Shown here piece by piece: positions 53,022 to 61,812 of a stretch of DNA of 64,000 bases. Location of the stretch: contig CAWGWA010000017.1 in the NCBI GenBank assembly GCA_963826105.1, positions 1-64,000 on the forward strand, read 5' to 3'. The translations under genes and the position numbers were made by a program. A model generated the notes under the pieces. It did no database searches. It had not been told where the DNA came from and saw nothing but the letters and a program-made list of their open reading frames with translations. Numbering within the stretch: the stretch's first letter is position 1; the number at the start of each line of letters is the position of its first letter. Source of the DNA: WHTI01 sp963826105. Its GTDB lineage: Bacteria > Actinomycetota > CADDZG01 > WHSQ01.

Positions 53022-54451
53022 CAGTTCGGCACCAGGCTGGCGCGGAAGCCTCCGGTGGCTCTCGCGAGGCAGCCGATCTCCTCAGTCGTCGGTACCGCGA
53101 CGGTTCCGGAGATGCACACCGGCACGAAGTCGAAGAACGGGATGCCGAGGATCTCGGTCAGGTTGCCGAAGTTCAGCTTGGTGGATGGGTTCGTCGGGTC
53201 ACCAACGACGAACGCGTAGACCATGGTTCCGGTCGCCGCAGCTTCCTCGACGATCTCTTGCTGGGTCGGGGGATCACCGGCCCCAGGGCTGAAGATGTCG
53301 TCGAGGTCATCGAGCAGCCGCTTGATCCCGAGCTGACAATCGAAGTCGATCGGCGGGGGCGTCACCGCGGAGACCTGCAGATCGATATCACCCGTGATCC
53401 CCGGCAGCTCGATGGTGATGCCGTCGTCGATACCGAGTGGGATAGTCCCTCCCGGGAGCGCAGGCGGGTTGCCGATCTCGGCCAGTAGGGCGTCGGTTTC
53501 ATCGCTCACGGTCGCGACCAGGGAGGACAGCTCGTCCCACGATGCATCGAGGGCGGGGTTGAGGTCGATCGTGGCGCCGTCGAGCTCGACCAGGGTTCCA
53601 CTGTCGAACCGGATCTCGTAGTCGCCATCGCCATCCACGTCGATCCCGGAACCTCCGGGCACCTCGACTAGGTAGTCGGGCTCCGCGATCGGAACCACGA
53701 CGACATTCTTGAACCTGCGTCGCGCGGTTGCCGTGCGGGTCTCCTCGGTCTCGCCCGCGGGATCGAGCGGCACACCCTCGAACGTCCTCTGGAGGGAGAC
53801 CTGCACGCCCGGCTTGAGCAACGCGGGCAGTACCGAACCGAGCTGGTGATAGAGGAGGTTGGCGATCTCCTGGCCCTGGATAGCGATCTCGTAGGTTTCC
53901 CCCAACGTCGGAAGGGGTGTGGGCAAGGGCAGGGGCGGAAGGCTCGGAACGGGAAGAGGGACCGAGAAACCGGGGAGGCCGACCTCGAGCGTCACCTCGG
54001 GAACCACGGTCACTGGATCGGCGAGGGTCTGGAGGCATGCCCCCAGATCGCCGAGGACTCCCGAGTCGGCCGTATACGTCGCTTCACACTGGGCCGCATC
54101 GACATCGGTGAAGTCGCCCCCGAGGCTCGAATCCTCCAGCAGCGCGATGCGCGCCCGCGCGCACGCCTCGGCCAGGGGATCGGGTCCGCCGAAAGAGGGC
54201 AGTTGCGAGCTGCCCGAAGAGATCGCGTTGAGGTAGGTGCGGATGAACTCTGGATCGCCGAGAGGGATAACGCGCGCTCCTGCAAGCGCACCGACATCGG
54301 CCGACCTCTGAACCTCATCGATCGTCCCGGTGCGAACGTAGGCGGAGAGCGCAGCCACGCTGAGCGGAACCAGAACTCCGACGAGAAGGATCGCGAGGAG
54401 GACTGCCGTCGCCCCCTCTTCTCCCCCATGGAAACCGCGTCGACGAACCAT
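53021..54451 (-). CDS. TadG-like pilus-associated protein with Flp-type N-terminal helix
   Basis: 476 aa from an ATG at 54451 with GGGGGATGGG upstream (in-frame TTG 54472 and ATG 54463 are alternatives). The N-terminus has EEG|ATAVLLAILLVGVLV, which resembles the TadE leader but lacks Glu at +5. TIDEVQRSADVGALAGARVI is the usual TadG post-helix sequence. The rest is an acidic extracellular domain with a Pro/Leu-rich stretch (LPTPLPTLGE) and paired cysteines. Likely a surface anchor of the Tad pilus. Confidence 0.75.
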   Translation of the reverse strand: MVRRRGFHGGEEGATAVLLAILLVGVLVPLSVAALSAYVRTGTIDEVQRSADVGALAGARVIPLGDPEFIRTYLNAISSGSSQLPSFGGPDPLAEACARARIALLEDSSLGGDFTDVDAAQCEATYTADSGVLGDLGACLQTLADPVTVVPEVTLEVGLPGFSVPLPVPSLPPLPLPTPLPTLGETYEIAIQGQEIANLLYHQLGSVLPALLKPGVQVSLQRTFEGVPLDPAGETEETRTATARRRFKNVVVVPIAEPDYLVEVPGGSGIDVDGDGDYEIRFDSGTLVELDGATIDLNPALDASWDELSSLVATVSDETDALLAEIGNPPALPGGTIPLGIDDGITIELPGITGDIDLQVSAVTPPPIDFDCQLGIKRLLDDLDDIFSPGAGDPPTQQEIVEEAAATGTMVYAFVVGDPTNPSTKLNFGNLTEILGIPFFDFVPVCISGTVAVPTTEEIGCLARATGGFRASLVPN

Positions 54452-54498
54452 CTGCGAACCCATCCCCCTCAAAGAGCGTCGCCCGCCAGAGCCGCCCG

Positions 54499-54535
54499 AA
54501 AAGAAACCGGCCCGCAGGGTCTCCCCCGCGGGCCG
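54499..54535 (-). terminator. intrinsic terminator after the Flp pilin gene
   Basis: Read on the minus strand: stem CGGCCCGC (54535-54528) pairs with GCGGGCCG (54515-54508), a 12-base loop, then TTTCTTTT. It lies 17 bases after the pilin stop and before the tad assembly genes, so it should uncouple abundant pilin mRNA from the downstream operon, with partial read-through. Confidence 0.8.
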
Positions 54536-54551
54536 TGGTTCTGAGTTCTAC

Positions 54552-54734
54552 CTAGAGCTCGTCGACGATCGACTGGAATCCGCCGGCGATCTCCTCGCCG
54601 AGCGTCGCAACGATGGCGATGATGATCGCGGCGATCAGGGCCACGATGAGGCCGTACTCGACCGCGGTCGCGCCGCGCTCGTCGTTACGGAAACCCGCCA
54701 ACCAGTTCTGCATGTCCGCCAGCAGCTGCAGCAC
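54552..54734 (-). CDS. flp: Flp/Fap family pilin
   Basis: 60 aa from a GTG with AAGGGGG six bases upstream. Leader of 21 residues ending NDERG, cleavage before ATAVEYGLIVALIAAIIIAIV, Glu at +5 and Tyr at +6 as in Flp pilins, then a short acidic tail. Major structural subunit of the Tad pilus. No prepilin peptidase gene lies in the window, so processing must be done by one encoded elsewhere. Confidence 0.93.
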   Translation of the reverse strand: MLQLLADMQNWLAGFRNDERGATAVEYGLIVALIAAIIIAIVATLGEEIAGGFQSIVDEL

Positions 54735-54883
54735 CGCTACCCCCTTCGATCTTCGGCCCGGGACCCACGCCCCGTGCTCACCGTTCCAGCAGTTCCTTCC
54801 AGGTCCCTTGCAACGAACTACGTAGGTCGGTGTGCTACCTATTGACTATCTCGCGTAGTCCTTTCGGAACCTTTTGTTGGAAG

Positions 54884-54912
54884 ATTGTGAGGGCGCGCTC
54901 GCTCAGTTGTCA
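54884..54912 (-). promoter_or_regulatory. promoter of the flp/tad locus
   Basis: Minus strand: perfect -35 TTGACA (54912-54907), 17-base spacer, -10 CACAAT (54889-54884). Predicted transcript start near 54877 leaves a leader of about 140 bases before the pilin GTG. The 54735-55001 gap otherwise holds the hemL terminator and a third TACGTAG copy at 54819-54825. Confidence 0.55.
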
Positions 54913-54958
54913 ACAGGTTTATGCCCCATATGGAAGGAAGTGCCCGAGTAAATCCCTA

Positions 54959-54986
54959 GAAAAAAATACGTAGTGAAGACTACGTA
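54959..54986 (-). terminator. intrinsic terminator after hemL
   Basis: Minus strand: TACGTAG (54986-54980) and CTACGTA (54973-54967) pair around a six-base loop, followed by eight U (54966-54959). It lies just 16 bases past the hemL stop and ends the rex-hem operon. The stem is AT-rich for a GC-rich genome, but the U-run is clean. Confidence 0.75.
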
Positions 54987-55001
54987 GTACGGGCTAAGGC
55001 C

Positions 55002-56305
55002 TCAGGGTGTGGCAAAGACCGCGGCGGCCGCGCTCGCGAAGCCGTCGATGTGTTCCTCGGTGTGAGCATCCGAGATGAACAATGCCTCGAAGCGCGACGG
55101 AGGCAGGTAGAAACCGTTGGCCAGCATCCCGCGGAAGAAACGGGCGTAGACATCCGGGTCCGTGCTTTGGGCTGCGGCGTAGTCCTCGATCTCGTCACCG
55201 GAAAAGAAGAACCCTCCCAGGGCCCCGATGGCGGCAGCGACCATGGGCACCTCGGCTCGGTCGGCGGAGTCGACCAGCCCACGGACGAGATCGCGGGCCC
55301 GTTCCTGCAGGCGGCCGTACAGGTTCCCGTCCTCGGCGATCATCTCGAGTGTCGCGATCCCCGCCGCCATCGCCACCGGGTTCCCCGACAGGGTCCCGGC
55401 CTGGTACACGGGGCCAGTGGGGGCCAGCTGGTCGAGGAGTTCTGCGGACCCTCCAAGCGCCGCGGCCGGAAGTCCTCCCCCACGATCTTGCCCAACAGCA
55501 CGAGGTCCGCGGCGATCCCGAAACGTTCCTGAGCGCCTCCCGGACCGAGCCGGAACCCGGTGATCACCTCGTCGAACACCAGGAGCGCGTCCGCCTCGGT
55601 CGCGAGCTTGCGGACCCCTTCGAGAAAGCCGTCGTGAGGAAGGATCAAACCCATGTTTGCCGCTACCGGCTCGATGAGGATCGCGGCGAGATCGTTCCCG
55701 GCGGCCTCGACCGCGGTCTGCAACGCCACCAGGTCGTTGAACGGCACCACGATCGTGTCCGCGGTCGTTGCCTCGGTGACTCCGGGCGTGCCGGGGATCC
55801 CCAGGGTCGCGACGCCGGAACCCGCAGCCACCAGGAGCGAATCGAGGTGGCCGTGGTAGCAGCCGGTGAATTTGATGATCTTGTTGCGTGCGGTGACCGC
55901 GCGGGCGAGGCGGACGCACGTCATGGCGGCCTCGGTTCCCGAGGACACGAACCGCACCTTCTCGATGTTAGGCACCATCCCAACCACGAGTCGCGCGAGG
56001 TCGACCTCGAGTTCGCTCGGGGTCCCGAACGAGGTCCCGTTCCTCGCCGCAGCGATGACCGCCTCGACGATCCGAGGATGGGCATGACCGAACAGCAGGG
56101 CGCCCCACGATTGGACGAAGTCGATGTAGGTGTTGCCGTCCACGTCGGTGATCTCGGCCCCAGCCGCCTTGCGGACGAAGAACGGCTCCGAGCCGACCGA
56201 TCCGAAGGCGCGCACCGGGGAATTGACCCCACCCGGCATCAGGGATGACGCCTCGGCGAACAGATTGCTGCTGGCGTCGGTGATACGCGGATCTAAGCCA
56301 GCCAC
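55002..56305 (-). CDS. hemL: glutamate-1-semialdehyde 2,1-aminomutase (apparent frameshift)
   Basis: Converts glutamate-1-semialdehyde to 5-aminolevulinate using PLP. GTG start at 56305 overlaps the hemB stop by 13 bases. Motifs: PGGVNSPVRAF, GTEAAMTCVRLAR, FDEVITGFRLGPGG and, after correction, KIVGGGLPAAALGG with the PLP Lys and QAGTLSGNPVAMAAG. One base is missing in the CCCCC run 55477-55481, as the span of 3n+2 agrees. Corrected length is about 434 aa. Confidence 0.92.
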
Positions 56306-57276
56306 TCAGCCGCCTTGCTCGCGTGGTAGGTCAACACCAGATCAGCGCCGGCCCGGCGGATCGAAGTCAGTACTTCGATCGTCGCGGCGCGCTCGTCGAG
56401 GAAGCCCTTCTCGGCCGCGGCCATCAACATCGAGTACTCGCCCGACACGTTGTAAGCGGCCACCGGATAACCGGTCGCTTCCTTCACCGCGCGAACGACG
56501 TCGAGGTAGCCGATCGCCGGCTTCACCATGAGGGCATCGGCTCCCTCTTCGATATCGGCGAGCGCTTCGCGCACCGCCTCTTCGATGTTGGCGGGATCGG
56601 CCTGATAAGAACGACGGTCGCCGAAGCGCGGCGCGCCCTCGGCCGCGTCGCGGAACGGACCGTAGAAGACCGAGGCGAACTTGGCGGAGTACGCGAGTAT
56701 CGGAGCCATCTCGTGGCCGGCGCTGTCCAGCGCCGCGCGGATCGCTCCCACCTGCCCGTCCATCATCCCGGATGGGGCGATGAGGTCCGCGCCGGCTTCG
56801 GCCAGAGACACCGCGATGCGACCGTAGGCCTCGATCGTCGGATCGTTGTCGACCGCCTCGCCCTTGAGGATCCCGCAGTGACCGTGATCGGTGTACTCGC
56901 ACAGGCAGAGGTCGGCGATCACCAGGGCCTCATCGCCGAGTTCGTCCTTGAGCGCCCGGATCCCGCGCTGCGTGATGCCGTCGGAGTTCCATGCCTCGCT
57001 TCCGACCTCATCTTTGTGGGACGGAACCCCAAACAGGATCACTCCGGCGACGCCCTTGGACGCGAGCGAACGAGCTTCCTTCACCAGCGATTCGATCGTG
57101 TGCTGGAACTGGTTCGGCATGGATGCGATGGCGGCGGGCTCGGCGATGCCCTCCTTGAGGAACATGGGGGCGATCAGGTCCGAGGGAGCCAGCGAGGTCT
57201 CGGCGAAGGCTCGGCGGAGCGCGCCGGAACCCCGAAGACGGCGTAGGCGCTCGGACGGGAAGCCGGACATGCCCAC
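56293..57276 (-). CDS. hemB: porphobilinogen synthase
   Basis: 327 aa. Joins two 5-aminolevulinate molecules. The zinc-type metal site DLCLCEYTDHGHCG is complete, and the Schiff-base lysines are in YSAKFAS and ALMVKPA. GTG start at 57276 with AGGAGG ten bases upstream (an ATG lies two codons on). HemB is 27 bases after hemD. Confidence 0.95.
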   Translation of the reverse strand: MGMSGFPSERLRRLRGSGALRRAFAETSLAPSDLIAPMFLKEGIAEPAAIASMPNQFQHTIESLVKEARSLASKGVAGVILFGVPSHKDEVGSEAWNSDGITQRGIRALKDELGDEALVIADLCLCEYTDHGHCGILKGEAVDNDPTIEAYGRIAVSLAEAGADLIAPSGMMDGQVGAIRAALDSAGHEMAPILAYSAKFASVFYGPFRDAAEGAPRFGDRRSYQADPANIEEAVREALADIEEGADALMVKPAIGYLDVVRAVKEATGYPVAAYNVSGEYSMLMAAAEKGFLDERAATIEVLTSIRRAGADLVLTYHASKAAEWLA

Positions 57277-57303
57277 TATGGTGCCACCTCCTGGGGTCGA
57301 GCC

Positions 57304-58050
57304 CTACTCCGACCGAGCTCCGGCCAGGGCGTCCACGAGGCCTGCCGCGGTGTGCTCCCGGGCGACGATGCCCACGCGAAACCCCTCCGCCTCGGCTCCC
57401 CGGGCCGTCATTGGGCCGATGCAAGCCACCAGGGCGCCCTCGGGGAGCTCTGCCTCCCCCAACACTCGAGCGAACCCGCGCGCGGCGGACGGGCTCATGA
57501 GCGTGACCACATCGAAATCGCCGGCCTGCACGACCGCGACCGCGGCCGGATCCGGTTCGAGCGGCAGATTGCGATAGACCGGGACCTCTTCGACGACCCA
57601 TCCGCTCTCGCGCAGAGCCTCGGGGGTCTCCGGGGGCCCATCCTCGACCCGGGCGATCAGGACAGCCCCCTCCGGTTGGCCCAGCGCAGCCGCCAGCGCG
57701 GCTCCCGTAAACGCGGTGGGGACGAGGTCGACCTCGAGACCGGCGGCCTCGGCATCACGTGCGGTGGACGAACCGACGGCGCCGATCTTCAGAGCCTCGG
57801 GAAGATCTCGGTCACCGGCACGTTCCACGAACCCGGCGACCGCGTTGCGGCTTGTGAACAGCAGCCAGGTGAATTCCTCGAGACGATCGAGCGCACCATC
57901 GAGGGCGGTCCACGATGACGGCCCGGCGATCTCGAAGACGGGAAGCGGGATGACGGTCGCTCCGCCGTCTATGAGCAGCTCGGTGATCTCGGCCCCGGCG
58001 GCGCTCGGGCTGGTAACCACGACCCGCATCGCGTCGAGCTCCGCACTCAT
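57304..58050 (-). CDS. hemD: uroporphyrinogen-III synthase
   Basis: 248 aa from the ATG that overlaps the hemC stop (ATGA). The frame extends 200 bases upstream through hemC, but only from here does the sequence look like HemD (MRVVVTSPSAAGAEI, LLFTSRNAVAGFVE, VVTLMSPSAARGF). The family is weakly conserved, so operon position adds weight. Closes and rearranges hydroxymethylbilane to uroporphyrinogen III. Confidence 0.87.
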   Translation of the reverse strand: MSAELDAMRVVVTSPSAAGAEITELLIDGGATVIPLPVFEIAGPSSWTALDGALDRLEEFTWLLFTSRNAVAGFVERAGDRDLPEALKIGAVGSSTARDAEAAGLEVDLVPTAFTGAALAAALGQPEGAVLIARVEDGPPETPEALRESGWVVEEVPVYRNLPLEPDPAAVAVVQAGDFDVVTLMSPSAARGFARVLGEAELPEGALVACIGPMTARGAEAEGFRVGIVAREHTAAGLVDALAGARSE

Positions 58051-58994
58051 CGGTCCGGCTCTCCCCCGAGCTCTTCGAGGATGTCGTCGCCGCCGCCCGA
58101 GATGATCGCCTCGGCGAGTTCGATCCCGATGGCGCGAGCGTCGCTCAGGCCCCCGGAGATGCGATCCCTGATGGCGTGGGTTCCACTGGGATGACCGAGG
58201 TAGCCGGTGACCATGAGCCGGTCTCCATCCACCTGCGCGAAACAACCGAGGGGTACCGAACAACCTCCTTCGAGACGCTCGGAGAACGCCCGCTCGACCT
58301 CGAGGGTCGCACGAGCCTCCGGATCATCCAGCGCGTTGAGTATCTCGAGGACCTCCGTATCGCCGGCGCGGGCCTCGATCGCAAGGGCTCCCTGACCAGG
58401 TGGAGGGACCCACCACGTGGGATCCAACGGCGCAGGATCGGCCTCGTCCCACATGCCTAGGCGTGCGATCCCCGCGGCCGCGAGCAGCGCGGCGTCGACC
58501 TCTCCGTCGGCGATCTTCCGGAGACGGGTGTCCAGATTGCCGCGGAACTCGACGCACTCGAGATCGTCACGCGCCTCCGCCAGCAGCGCGCGCCGGCGGA
58601 TCGACGAGGTTCCGACCCGAGCGCCGGCGGCCAGGGAGGAGAGGCGATCCATGGCCGAACCGGAGCCGCCCACGATCACGTCCTCACTGCGCTCACGGGG
58701 AGGAACCGCGGCGATAGTGCACCCCGGTCCGATGGCCGCCGTGAGGTCCTTGGCAGAGTGAACCGCCAGGTGAGCGCGACCTTCCGCGACCTCGCGTTCG
58801 ACCTCGGAGGTGAACAATCCTTTGCCACCGATCTCACTGAACGGACGACGGTCCTTGTCGCCGGTCGTCTTCACGGTCCTGACCTCGATCGTCACGTCCG
58901 GGTGTGCGACGGTGATTAGTGCCGAGGTGATCGCGGCCTGTTTCAGGGCCAGCTTGGATCCTCGGGTCGCGAGGACTAGGACCGTCCCGGTCAC
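58047..58994 (-). CDS. hemC: hydroxymethylbilane synthase (porphobilinogen deaminase)
   Basis: 315 aa. LATRGSKLALKQ at the start, VHSAKDLTA with the catalytic Asp, ECVEFRGNLDTRLRKI, and the dipyrromethane-cofactor Cys in LEGGCSVPLGCFAQV. Start ATG overlaps the hemA stop. Confidence 0.95.
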   Translation of the reverse strand: MTGTVLVLATRGSKLALKQAAITSALITVAHPDVTIEVRTVKTTGDKDRRPFSEIGGKGLFTSEVEREVAEGRAHLAVHSAKDLTAAIGPGCTIAAVPPRERSEDVIVGGSGSAMDRLSSLAAGARVGTSSIRRRALLAEARDDLECVEFRGNLDTRLRKIADGEVDAALLAAAGIARLGMWDEADPAPLDPTWWVPPPGQGALAIEARAGDTEVLEILNALDDPEARATLEVERAFSERLEGGCSVPLGCFAQVDGDRLMVTGYLGHPSGTHAIRDRISGGLSDARAIGIELAEAIISGGGDDILEELGGEPDR

Positions 58995-60283
58995 TCCGAA
59001 GGGTGATCGAGGTCGAAGAGCTCGCGCAGCGCAATCAGGTAGGCATCTCGTTGTTCGGGATCGCCGAGCGCCTTGACGTTCTCGAGCGGAGCGTGGATGA
59101 AGCGAGCCAGGATCCGTTGTGTCAGTTGATCGACCGCCGCCTGCTGTTCCGGTCTTAGATCACCGAGCCGCGCGGTTATCTTTTGTAGCTCGTCCTGTCT
59201 GATCTCCTCGCCGCGCTCGACCAGTGCGGTGACCACCGGCGCACTCTCGGTCGATCGTTCCCAGCGAGCGAATGCCTCGAGCTCTTCGGCGATGATCTTC
59301 TCGACGCCGGCAACCTCACTCAAGCGGGTTCCTAGGTTGGAATCGACGACGCCACGGAGGTCCTCGATGTCTCGGAGGACTACGCCCGGAATATCTCCCA
59401 CTTCCGGCTCGACATCTCGGGGAACGGCGATGTCGACGATGAACAGTGGCTTGCCGTCGGGGCGATCGTCGAGCGCGGAGCGAACCAACGCCTGATCGAT
59501 CACCATCCCGGGAGCGGTGGTGGACGAGATGATGATGTCGGCGGTTGCGAGGTCCTCGACCAGGCTCTCGAGCGGACGGGGTTCGACTCCGAAGGCCTCG
59601 GCCAGGGCGACGGCGCGCTCCTCCGAACGGTTCACGACCGAGACATCACCGGCCCCCGCGGACTTGAGGGCCTGGACCGCCAGGCGTCCCATCTTTCCGG
59701 CCCCGACCACAGTGATCCGCTTGCCGGAAAGGGTCCCGTCAGAGAACGCTCGCCGTGCCAGTTCGACTGCGGCCGACGACACCGATACGGGATTGCGGGC
59801 GATATCGGTTTCGGTCCGAGATCGCTTCCCGGCACGCAAGGCGCGCCGGAAGGCACTCCCGAGGACGCGCAACGCGCTGCCCTCCTCGGTCGCGGTTTGG
59901 AACGAGCGCCGAACCTGACCGAGGATCTCGGATTCGCCAACGATCATGGAATCGATACCCGCCGCGACGCGGAACAGATGTCGGACCGCACCCTCGTCGT
60001 GATACGTGTACAGCAGATCGTTGAAGTCCTCGGGTGCGACGTGGCAGAACTCCGAGAGGAAGTTGCGCAGATCCTGTGCGCCACCGTGGAACTTGCTGAC
60101 CGCGGCGTAGACCTCTATGCGGTTACAGGTCGAGAGGATCGCACCCTCGGAGACATGCTCGTAGGTACTCAGCTGATGCAGCGCCTTTGGGAGCCGGTCC
60201 CCCCCGATGGCCAGCTTCTCGAGCAGGGCAACCGGGGCGGTCTTGTGGTTGAGACCCACCACGACCAACGAGGTCGTCGTCAC
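58991..60283 (-). CDS. hemA: glutamyl-tRNA reductase
   Basis: 430 aa. First enzyme of tetrapyrrole synthesis by the C5 route, reducing glutamyl-tRNA. VGLNHKTAPVALLEKLAI, the catalytic Cys in LSTCNRIEVYA, VGESEILGQVR, and the NADPH-binding GAGKMGRLAV. Six bases after rex, so under the same promoter and probably NADH/NAD+-responsive control. Confidence 0.95.
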   Translation of the reverse strand: MTTTSLVVVGLNHKTAPVALLEKLAIGGDRLPKALHQLSTYEHVSEGAILSTCNRIEVYAAVSKFHGGAQDLRNFLSEFCHVAPEDFNDLLYTYHDEGAVRHLFRVAAGIDSMIVGESEILGQVRRSFQTATEEGSALRVLGSAFRRALRAGKRSRTETDIARNPVSVSSAAVELARRAFSDGTLSGKRITVVGAGKMGRLAVQALKSAGAGDVSVVNRSEERAVALAEAFGVEPRPLESLVEDLATADIIISSTTAPGMVIDQALVRSALDDRPDGKPLFIVDIAVPRDVEPEVGDIPGVVLRDIEDLRGVVDSNLGTRLSEVAGVEKIIAEELEAFARWERSTESAPVVTALVERGEEIRQDELQKITARLGDLRPEQQAAVDQLTQRILARFIHAPLENVKALGDPEQRDAYLIALRELFDLDHPSE

Positions 60284-60289
60284 GTGCCG

Positions 60290-60961
60290 CTATCCCCCCA
60301 ACTGACGGTTCGCTTCGCGGGCCGAGGCGATCGCCTGGGTCCGCTGCAGGTGGAACGACAGGATCTGGAGTTCGATCGAGAGATCGACCTTGCGAACGTT
60401 GACGTCGGGGGACACGTTCACGACCGCCGGGGCGAAGTTCAGGATGCTCTTGACGCCCGCGTCGACCAGGCGCTCGGCAACCTCCTGCGCATTCTGAGGC
60501 GGCGTCGCCACGATCCCGATCGATATGCCGTCCTCGGTGACGACCTCCTTGAGTTCGTCGAGGTGCTTGACGGTCAGGCCCCCGACCTCCTCGCCGATGA
60601 CGCCCTCGTCGACATCGAACAGAGCGGAGATACGGAAGCCGCGCTCCGAAAATCCCTTGTAGGAGGCGAGCGCCCGGCCGAGGTTACCGATACCGACGAT
60701 CGCCGCGTGCCAGTCCTGGGTGAGGCCGAGTTCACGGGTGATCTGGAAGAGGAGGTACTCGACGTCGTAGCCGACCCCCCTCGTACCGTAGGAGCCGAGG
60801 TAGGAGAGGTCCTTCCGCACCTTGGCGGCATTGACGCCCGCCATCGTCGCGAGGTCTTCGCTCGACACGGTCATCTCGCCGCCCTCGGCCAGCTCGAGCA
60901 GCGCCCTCAGATAGATCGGCAGTCGGGCAACGGTGGCATCGGGGATCGCACGGTTCGGCAT
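60290..60961 (-). CDS. rex: redox-sensing transcriptional repressor Rex
   Basis: 223 aa. N-terminal winged helix (residues 1-80; AGVNAAKVRKDLSYLGSYGTRGVGY) and a Rossmann domain with VGIGNLGRAL (residues 88-97) that binds NADH or NAD+, plus a C-terminal swapped helix (ILSFHLQRTQAI). NADH binding releases it from operators of respiratory genes. A probable operator lies 23-40 bases upstream, implying autoregulation of rex-hemACDBL. Confidence 0.95.
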   Translation of the reverse strand: MPNRAIPDATVARLPIYLRALLELAEGGEMTVSSEDLATMAGVNAAKVRKDLSYLGSYGTRGVGYDVEYLLFQITRELGLTQDWHAAIVGIGNLGRALASYKGFSERGFRISALFDVDEGVIGEEVGGLTVKHLDELKEVVTEDGISIGIVATPPQNAQEVAERLVDAGVKSILNFAPAVVNVSPDVNVRKVDLSIELQILSFHLQRTQAIASAREANRQLGG

Positions 60962-60983
60962 AGGGGATGCATCCTAACCGGGC

Positions 60984-61001
60984 TTGTGATTGTTCTCACA
61001 A
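60984..61001. promoter_or_regulatory. probable Rex operator upstream of rex-hemACDBL
   Basis: TTGTGATTGTTCTCACAA: a perfect six-base inverted repeat (TTGTGA/TCACAA) that differs from the TTGTGAA-N4-TTCACAA consensus only at the innermost base of each half-site. It would overlap the promoter: a -10-like TAGGAT lies 9 bases before the rex ATG on the minus strand. Same 18-base layout as the site at 20127-20144. Confidence 0.8.
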
Positions 61002-61083
61002 AGCCGGAAGGGCCCATCTACCTGCACTTTTGCTTCTTCTCCCCGGCCCACAACAGACCCCTGGTGAATTTGTGCACGCGGGG

Positions 61084-61812
61084 CTAGACGACCGGGAGGA
61101 AGTCCAGGTTGTTCTGCATCCAGATCGCGATGCGAAACATCTGGTCGGTGACGAAGAGGATCCCGACGACGACCAGGAGCCCTCCGCTGACGAGGTTGAT
61201 CACCCGCGTGTGGGTCCGGAGGAAGCGCACCGCGCCGGTCAGGCGCGAGACCCCGAGTCCGGCGACGATGAACGGGACGCCGAGCCCGAGCGAGTAGGAC
61301 GCGAGCAGCAATGCGCCCTCACCCGCGCCGCCCTGGGAGCTGCTCCCGGCCGCCATCGCGAGTACCGCACCCAGGGTCGCCCCGATGCAGGGCGACCAGC
61401 CGAACGCGAACGCGGCGCCGAGCAGGACGCTGCCGCTTAGTCCCGCCGCCGGCCTCGGGTGGAACCGGGCCTCCCGATAGAGGAACGACAGCTTGGGGAC
61501 CGCGCCCATGAACACCAGGCCGAGGACGATGATCATCACCCCAGAGATGCGCGTGAGGAGGGTCTCGTGGTCGCGCAGGAACGATCCGAGTCGCGTTGCG
61601 GTGGCGCCGAGGGCGACGAACACGAGCGTGAACCCGAGCACGAAGGCCACCGCGACCGACCCGGTCTTGACGGCGCGCCGGGCCCCCGTCTCCTCGGCCG
61701 CTCCGATCCCCGACATGTACGACAGGTAACCGGGCACCAGCGGCAGCACACAGGGAGAGAGGAACGAGACGACTCCGGCGCCGAACGCGATCGCGATGTT
61801 CGGGTCGGCCAT
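61084..61812 (-). CDS. ccdA: cytochrome c biogenesis/thiol reductase protein CcdA
   Basis: 242 aa, six transmembrane helices. Passes reducing power from cytoplasmic thioredoxin to outer thioredoxin-like proteins. The two redox cysteines sit in FLSPCVLPLVPGYLSY and FGWSPCIGATLGA. The start overlaps the stop of the TlpA-like gene by one base, so the pair forms a reductase module. Could serve both the ccm apparatus and this TlpA. Confidence 0.92.
   Translation of the reverse strand: MADPNIAIAFGAGVVSFLSPCVLPLVPGYLSYMSGIGAAEETGARRAVKTGSVAVAFVLGFTLVFVALGATATRLGSFLRDHETLLTRISGVMIIVLGLVFMGAVPKLSFLYREARFHPRPAAGLSGSVLLGAAFAFGWSPCIGATLGAVLAMAAGSSSQGGAGEGALLLASYSLGLGVPFIVAGLGVSRLTGAVRFLRTHTRVINLVSGGLLVVVGILFVTDQMFRIAIWMQNNLDFLPVV

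Noticed and set aside
55082..56248. 388-aa open frame opposite hemL
   Set aside because: Shadow of hemL with Arg-rich low-complexity sequence. Long antisense frames are common here (also 59897-61087, 7788-8705, 2360-3196).
55002..56305. hemL as a pseudogene
   Set aside because: Only one missing base in a C run. All motifs on either side are intact, it ends an otherwise intact heme operon and is essential to it.
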